DNA of 9,032 bases from DASQQQ01 sp036390995 (lineage in GTDB: Bacteria; Actinomycetota; UBA4738; HRBIN12), in NCBI GenBank assembly GCA_036390995.1, contig DASWAT010000108.1, positions 1 through 9,032 of the forward strand. Reading direction: 5' to 3'. The notes beneath the pieces are model-generated. The model worked only from the letters and a program-made list of their open reading frames with translations, did not search any database and was not told where the DNA came from. The position numbers and the translations under genes are program-made. This document shows, piece by piece, positions 4,598-9,032 of the stretch. Position 1 is the stretch's first letter, and the number at the start of each line of letters is the position of its first letter.

Positions 4598-6025
4598 ATG
4601 AACTCCACGAGAACGGATGCGCCGCCCCGGATCGATCGCAGCTGGTGGCTGCGGGAGGCGCTGGCCGACGAGCCCGGCGAGCCGTGCCCGCCGCTGTCCG
4701 AAGACATCGCGGCCGACGTCGTGGTCGTGGGCGGCGGCTACACGGGGATGTGGGCGGCCTACTTCCTGAAGGAGCGCGATCCCGGGATCGACGTGGTGGT
4801 GCTCGAGCAGGACATCTGCGGCGGCGGGCCGTCCGGCCGCAACGGCGGGTTCGTGAACGGCTGGTGGACCGCGATCGGTGAGATGGCACGTCGGTTCGGC
4901 GACGCCGACGCGATGGAGCTCTGCCTGGCAGCGTCGCGGAGCGTGCACGGCATCGCCGAGTTCCTCCGCAGGCACGCGATCGACGCGTGGTGGACGCCGA
5001 ACGGGGAGCTGGCCGTGGCATCGTCGCCGTTCCACGCGGGCGCGTGGGGACCGATGCTGGAGGATGCCCGTCGCCACGGCGTGGACGACGAGTTCGAGGA
5101 GCTCACACCCTCGCAGGTGAGCGAGATCTGCATCTCGCCGATGTTCGGCGGGGGCGTGTTCTCTCGGGAGTTCGCCACGGTACAGCCGGCGCGCCTGGCC
5201 CGGGCGCTCCGGCGGGTCCTGCTGGAGCGGGGCGTTCGGATCTTCGAGCAGACGCCCGTCCGGCGGTTCGGGGCGGGCCACCCGGTCGTGGCGGAGACGC
5301 CGGGCGGCACGGTTCGGGCGGGAGACGCCGTCCTGGCCGTGAACGCGTGGGGCATCAACTGGAAGCGGCTCCGTCCCTACGTGGCCGTCCGCGGCAGCTA
5401 TATCGTCCTCACGGCCCCCGCCCCCGAGAAGCTCGAAGAGATCGGCTGGACCGGGGGGCAGGCCATCCGTGACTTCCGCCCGTCCCTCCACTACCTGCGC
5501 ACCACGCCCGACGGACGGATCGCGTTCGGCTGCGCGGGGATGCAGCCCGGGCTCTCGAGGCGGATCGGCCCGCGGTTCGCGTACGACGCCGGCTTCTTGC
5601 GCAAGGCCGTGGAGGACCTGCATCAGATGTTCCCCACGTTCCGCGACGTGCCGATCGAGGCGGGCTGGGGCGGCCCCATCGACGTGGCGGGGCTCTACCT
5701 GCCGTTCTTCGGGAGCTTCCCCTCGGGCACCGTGCACCACGGGCTCGGATACACGGGCAACGGCGTGGGACCCGCGCACCTCGGGGGCCAGATCCTCGCG
5801 AGCCTCGCGATGCACGCGGAGGACGGCTTCTCGCGCCTGGCCGTGGTCACGCACGAGCCGTTGCGATTCCCGCCCGAGCCACTGCTCTCGCCGGGCATGC
5901 TGGTGGTGAACGAGGCCATCCGCCGCAAGGACGACGCCGAGGCGGATGGTCGCCGGGCGGGCCGGCTCACGACCTTCGCAGCGAGGATCCCTCGGCGTCT
6001 CGGCTACAACCTGGGGCCGCGATGA
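4598..6025 (+). CDS. FAD-dependent oxidoreductase, DAO/OrdL family (copy 1)
   Basis: A 475-residue flavoprotein of the glycine/D-amino acid oxidase superfamily, the group that includes gamma-glutamylputrescine oxidase; such enzymes oxidise amines or amino acids using FAD. An N-terminal tail with SWW (15-17) and PPL is followed by the dinucleotide-binding VVGGGYTG (GxGxxG at 45-50), Glu70 at the end of the second strand for the ribose, and SGRNGG (79-84), typical of the OrdL group. A C-terminal GYTGNGVGP segment completes the FAD site. No signal peptide, no twin-Arg motif, no membrane segment. It overlaps its paralogue by ATGA (6022-6025). Substrate cannot be told: no transporter, aldehyde dehydrogenase or glutamine-synthetase-like gene, as seen beside polyamine-catabolic members, is present here. 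Superfamily is certain, substrate open. Confidence 0.9.
   Translation: MNSTRTDAPPRIDRSWWLREALADEPGEPCPPLSEDIAADVVVVGGGYTGMWAAYFLKERDPGIDVVVLEQDICGGGPSGRNGGFVNGWWTAIGEMARRFGDADAMELCLAASRSVHGIAEFLRRHAIDAWWTPNGELAVASSPFHAGAWGPMLEDARRHGVDDEFEELTPSQVSEICISPMFGGGVFSREFATVQPARLARALRRVLLERGVRIFEQTPVRRFGAGHPVVAETPGGTVRAGDAVLAVNAWGINWKRLRPYVAVRGSYIVLTAPAPEKLEEIGWTGGQAIRDFRPSLHYLRTTPDGRIAFGCAGMQPGLSRRIGPRFAYDAGFLRKAVEDLHQMFPTFRDVPIEAGWGGPIDVAGLYLPFFGSFPSGTVHHGLGYTGNGVGPAHLGGQILASLAMHAEDGFSRLAVVTHEPLRFPPEPLLSPGMLVVNEAIRRKDDAEADGRRAGRLTTFAARIPRRLGYNLGPR
5484..5508 (+). repeat. Exact 25-bp repeat, copy in oxidoreductase 1
   Basis: Identical to 6896-6920 in the downstream paralogue, at an offset of 1412 bp. 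It encodes the conserved LHYLRTTP segment. It is a remnant of the gene duplication rather than a separate element. Confidence 0.8.
5999..6019 (+). repeat. Exact 21-bp repeat at the 3' end of oxidoreductase 1
   Basis: Identical to 7411-7431 at the 3' end of the downstream copy, again offset by 1412 bp. It encodes the shared C-terminal LGYNLGP and carries a GGGG run that may serve as the weak ribosome site of copy 2. Confidence 0.8.
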
Positions 6026-7434
6026 GACCCGAGCTGCCGCGGCCGGCCCTTCGCAGTTGGTGGATGGAGGAGGGCCTCGCCGACGATCCCGGTGCGCCGT
6101 GCCCCCCGCTGTCGGGCGACACCACAGCCGACGTCGTGATCGTCGGAGGCGGGTACACCGGCATGTGGACGGCCCAGTTCCTGAAGGAGCGCGACCCGGA
6201 CATCGACGTGGTCCTGCTGGAGCAGGACATCTGCGGGGGCGGGCCCTCCGGCCGCAACGGAGGATTCGTGAACGGCTTCTGGGACGAGCTCGGTCTGCTC
6301 ATGCACCGATACGGCTCCCAGGGCGGGTTGGCCGTGGCACGGGCGGCCGCCGACGAGATCGACGCGATCGGCGCGTGGTGCCGCGAGCACGGCGTCGACG
6401 CCTGGTACGCGAAGGACGGCGATCTCGGCGTGTCGACCTCGCCGGCCCAGGACGCGGTGCTCGAGGAGACGATCCGCGACGCCACCGACCACGGGATCGC
6501 CGAGCTCTACCGGCCGCAGACGCCAGAGGAGGTCCGGGCCCGTTGCGCGTCGCCGGTGTTCCGCGGCGGGGTGTTCATCCCCGGGGCGAAGGTGCAACCG
6601 GCTCGGCTGGGGCGGGGCCTACGGCGGGTGCTGCTGGAACAGGGCGTGCGGATCTTCGAGGGGTCGCCGGTGCGACGGTTCTCGTCGGGCTCGCCGGTGG
6701 TGGCCGACACGCCCGGCGGAGCTGTCCGAGCCGGCCGCGCGGTGCTGGGCGTGAACGCGTGGGGCATGCACTGGCGAGCACTCCGCAGGTACGTGATCGT
6801 GCGCGGCACGTACATCGTGGTCACGGCGCCCGCGCCCGAGCGGCTGGCCCAGCTGGGCTGGACCGGCGGCGAGGGCATTTACGACTTCCGGACGGCCCTC
6901 CACTACCTGCGCACCACGCCGGACGGCCGGATGGCGTTCGGAGGCGCCGGGATGCAGGTGGCCTCGCGCCGGCAGATCGGGCCGACGTTCGCGTACGACG
7001 AGCGCTCGGTGCGCCGGCTCGTGGAGGACCTCCATCGGTGGTTCCCGCCCTTCCGGGATGTGCCGCTCGAGGCCGCGTGGGGCGGACCGATCGACGTGTC
7101 GGGCCGGCACCTTCCGTTCCTCGGGACGCTGCCCGGCGGCGCCACGCACTACGCCCTGGGCTTCACCGGCAACGGCGTGGGTCCGTGCCGTCTGGCCGGC
7201 CGGATCCTCGCCGGTCTGGCCACGGGGGTCAAGGACGCGTTCACCGCCCTGCCGATCGTGGACGATCGTCCGAAGCCCTTCCCCGCCGATCCGATGCTGG
7301 TCCCGGGTGAGCGGATCGTCACCTCGGCGATCCTGCGCAAGGACGACCTCGAGGACGAGGGCCGGCGCCCCGGCCCGCTCACCGACCTGCTCGCGCACGC
7401 GCCGCGGCGCCTCGGCTACAACCTGGGGCCGTAG
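6022..7434 (+). CDS. FAD-dependent oxidoreductase, DAO/OrdL family (copy 2)
   Basis: A 470-residue paralogue of the preceding gene, about 60% identical by my hand alignment. FAD motifs are intact: GGGYTG (42-47), Glu67, SGRNGG (76-81) and a late GFTGNGVGP. It begins at the ATG within ATGA, overlapping the stop of copy 1 by 4 nt, so translation is very likely coupled and the two products made in similar amounts. Both end in PRRLGYNLGP. The difference is concentrated in residues 88-196, where identity drops to about a third, which suggests a changed substrate or partner surface. The two could be separate enzymes with different substrates or subunits of one complex; the sequence does not decide. 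It ends 32 bp from the stop of the convergent DAK2 gene. Confidence 0.9.
   Translation: MRPELPRPALRSWWMEEGLADDPGAPCPPLSGDTTADVVIVGGGYTGMWTAQFLKERDPDIDVVLLEQDICGGGPSGRNGGFVNGFWDELGLLMHRYGSQGGLAVARAAADEIDAIGAWCREHGVDAWYAKDGDLGVSTSPAQDAVLEETIRDATDHGIAELYRPQTPEEVRARCASPVFRGGVFIPGAKVQPARLGRGLRRVLLEQGVRIFEGSPVRRFSSGSPVVADTPGGAVRAGRAVLGVNAWGMHWRALRRYVIVRGTYIVVTAPAPERLAQLGWTGGEGIYDFRTALHYLRTTPDGRMAFGGAGMQVASRRQIGPTFAYDERSVRRLVEDLHRWFPPFRDVPLEAAWGGPIDVSGRHLPFLGTLPGGATHYALGFTGNGVGPCRLAGRILAGLATGVKDAFTALPIVDDRPKPFPADPMLVPGERIVTSAILRKDDLEDEGRRPGPLTDLLAHAPRRLGYNLGP
6896..6920 (+). repeat. Exact 25-bp repeat, copy in oxidoreductase 2
   Basis: Partner of 5484-5508; see that entry. Confidence 0.8.
7411..7431 (+). 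repeat. Exact 21-bp repeat at the 3' end of oxidoreductase 2
   Basis: Partner of 5999-6019; it ends one base before the TAG stop codon. Confidence 0.8.
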
Positions 7435-7466
7435 CCCGCGGGCCGTGGTCCGCCCTCTGACGCCCG

Positions 7467-9032
7467 TCACTCCACGCCGATCACGTAGGCGTCGACCGGT
7501 TGGCCGCCCTGCAGGATCTGTACCCCGACGTCGGGATGGGCCGCCTGCAGCCACTCGACGAGCTCGCGGGTGACCTCCTCCGAGGCGTCCTCGCCCTCGA
7601 TGACGGTGACGATCTCGGGACGATCGGTGAGCAGACGCTCGAGCAGCGCCCGGCCCGCGCTGGCCAGGTCGTGCGTCACCGCCGCCGGACCTTCCGATGT
7701 GAGCGCGAGCCAGTCGCCCTCGCGGATGGGGCCGAGCCTGCTCCCGGCGTCCCGGACCGCTCGGGCCACGCGCCCGGATCGGAGGGCATCGGCCGCCTGG
7801 CGCATCGAGGCGACGTTGTCCTCGAGCGACGTGTCGGGGTCGAACGCGCGCAACGCGGCGAGCCCCTGCGCGATCCCGTCCGTGGGCACCACCGCGACGC
7901 GTCTGTCGGCCATCCCGGCGGCCTGCTCGGCGGCGGTGACCACGCCGCGACGGTCCGACACCAGGACCACCTCCTCGGCGGGCATCGATCCGACCGCCTC
8001 GAGCAGCTCCTGGACGGAGGGGTCGAGGGAGCCGGGGGTGATGACCACCCCGGCGCCGAGCGAGCGGAACAGCCGGTGCACGCCCTCCCCGGCGCCCACC
8101 GCGACGGCGGCGGTGCGTGAGGCCTCGGGCTCCTCCAGCAGGTCGCCCCGCTCCTCCACGGTCTGCACGACCAGATCGGTCACGCGGGCGTTGCTGACCC
8201 CGCCGTAGGCGCCGGCCACCTCGACGGCGTGCTCCGGCCGGTCCGTGTGGACGTGACAGGTCCACTCGTCGTCGCCCCCGGCGACCACCACCGAGTCGCC
8301 CAGCCGGTCCCAGGCCTCGCGCAGCGCACCGATGGACCCGGCCGGCGCCCGGAGCAGGAGGGCGACCTCGTACCGGGGCGAGACGAGACGGCCGGGGTCG
8401 TTCCGGTCGACCCCCGCGGCGTCGCCGGGTGACGGGACCGCCGCCGGGGCCGGCTCGGTCCACCGCTCCGTGGGTTGGGGCAGCGGCCGCCCGTCCACCA
8501 CGTGGAGGAGCGCGTCGAACAGCAGCGCGAACCCGGTCCCGCCGCCGTCCACCACGCCGGCGTCGTGGAGGACCGGGAGAAGCACGGGAGTGCGTTCGAC
8601 CGCGTCCCACGCCGCCCCCCGGGCGGCCTCGAGCACGGAGCGCAGCGATGCGCCGTCGCCCGCGGTCTCCGCCGCGGCCGCGCCGGCCTCGCGGGCCACC
8701 GTGAGGATCGTGCCCTCGACCGGCTGCGAGACCGCTCGGTAGGCGGCTTCGGTCGCGGCCTCCAGCGCCTCCGCCAGGGCCGGGCCGTCCACCTCGTCGA
8801 GGTCCGCCACGCGCTCGGCGACGGTTCGGAGCATCTGTGCCGCGATCACGCCCGAGATGCCGCGAGCGCTCATCAGCGCTCCGTGCTCCACCGCAGTCGC
8901 GATCCGGAACATCTCGTCCGGGACCGACTCAAGTCCGGTGACCACGCCGTCGAGGGTGAGGAAGAGGTTGGTGCCGGTGTCCGCGTCGGGCACGGGAAAC
9001 ACGTTCAGCCGATCGATCACATGACGGTGCTC
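7467..9032 (-). CDS. DAK2-domain protein, FakA/YloV family (5' end outside window)
   Basis: The frame is open to the right edge, giving 521 visible residues and an intact C-terminus; about 35-40 N-terminal residues should be missing. The family is the ATP-binding DhaL-like subunit that, with a FakB lipid-binding partner, phosphorylates fatty acids in firmicutes; the role in actinobacteria is less clear. Visible features: NVFPVPDADTGTN (10-22, Mg/ATP-binding Asp residues), a variant SARGISG (55-61; usually GARGNSG), DAGVVDGGG near residue 160, an Ala/Pro/Asp linker, a middle domain with CHVHTD, and a C-terminal domain with a DPSVQELLEAV stretch, AAEQAAG and the closing GGQPVDAYVIGVE typical of the family. 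The GTG at 9020 is internal, because the upstream codons read on into family sequence before NVFPVPD. No FakB/DegV gene and no recG, a frequent neighbour, follows here. Family assignment is firm, substrate not. Confidence 0.9.
   Translation of the reverse strand, partial: EHRHVIDRLNVFPVPDADTGTNLFLTLDGVVTGLESVPDEMFRIATAVEHGALMSARGISGVIAAQMLRTVAERVADLDEVDGPALAEALEAATEAAYRAVSQPVEGTILTVAREAGAAAAETAGDGASLRSVLEAARGAAWDAVERTPVLLPVLHDAGVVDGGGTGFALLFDALLHVVDGRPLPQPTERWTEPAPAAVPSPGDAAGVDRNDPGRLVSPRYEVALLLRAPAGSIGALREAWDRLGDSVVVAGGDDEWTCHVHTDRPEHAVEVAGAYGGVSNARVTDLVVQTVEERGDLLEEPEASRTAAVAVGAGEGVHRLFRSLGAGVVITPGSLDPSVQELLEAVGSMPAEEVVLVSDRRGVVTAAEQAAGMADRRVAVVPTDGIAQGLAALRAFDPDTSLEDNVASMRQAADALRSGRVARAVRDAGSRLGPIREGDWLALTSEGPAAVTHDLASAGRALLERLLTDRPEIVTVIEGEDASEEVTRELVEWLQAAHPDVGVQILQGGQPVDAYVIGVE

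Noticed and set aside
3090..4601. Long plus-strand frame antisense to ilvD
   Set aside because: His/Arg/Ala/Gly-rich, no recognisable motif, and fully opposite a well-supported ilvD; typical of GC-rich antisense frames. The same applies to 192-1652 and 1372-2952 on the plus strand, and to 6619-8610 on the minus strand.
1633..4707. A 1024-codon minus-strand frame that could suggest a thrC fusion spanning ilvD
   Set aside because: Only the part from the GTG at 2868 onward looks like a protein (threonine synthase). The upstream part is Arg/Gly-rich shadow of ilvD in another frame, and ilvD ends in a GTGA overlap with thrC.
7434..7443. 10-bp palindrome between the convergent genes as a bidirectional terminator
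   Set aside because: It has no loop space as a hairpin and no T tract; the neighbouring alternatives give only 4-bp stems. No convincing terminator is seen in the 32-bp gap.
9018..9020. GTG as the true start of the DAK2 gene
   Set aside because: It would remove the first part of the DhaL fold; the family has about 40 residues before NVFPVPD, and the frame stays open to the edge.

Overview
The window is very GC-rich (roughly 70% by eye) with dense, short-gapped genes, GTG starts, 4-nt stop/start overlaps and TAnnnT-type promoter boxes. This fits a high-GC actinobacterium (Actinomycetota), possibly an uncultured lineage; that assignment is inference from composition and protein style, not a search.

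Layout, left to right. (1) 1-182: no ordinary protein gene, but on the minus strand a near-consensus promoter, a run of nested stem-loops and a terminator hairpin with a U6 tract sit in the right order and spacing for a free-standing small RNA of about 128 nt. (2) 183-983 (-): a stand-alone ABC-type ATPase. (3) 1026-1057: a strong GC hairpin closing the upstream gene. (4) 1089-1556 (-): a small secreted protein resembling the dirigent / allene-oxide-cyclase barrel fold. (5) 1633-4541 (-): ilvD followed by thrC, joined by a GTGA overlap; IlvD acts in valine/leucine/isoleucine synthesis and ThrC makes threonine, the carbon source of isoleucine. (6) 4542-4597: a 56-bp divergent control region. 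(7) 4598-7434 (+): two tandem, translationally coupled paralogous FAD-dependent oxidoreductases of the DAO/OrdL family. (8) 7467 to the right edge (-): a DAK2-domain protein of the FakA/YloV family, whose N-terminus lies outside the window.

How it fits together. The left minus-strand block (ilvD, thrC, the secreted protein, the ABC ATPase, the RNA) runs in one direction away from the divergent promoter region, but hairpins and internal promoter-like sites suggest at least three transcription units. The plus-strand oxidoreductase pair forms its own bicistronic unit and converges on the DAK2 gene with only 32 bp between stops.

The most interesting item is the candidate small RNA at the left edge. 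Next are the tandem oxidoreductases, which share conserved N-terminal FAD-binding and C-terminal parts but differ strongly in one internal segment. No CRISPR array, transposase, phage gene, tRNA or rRNA was seen.
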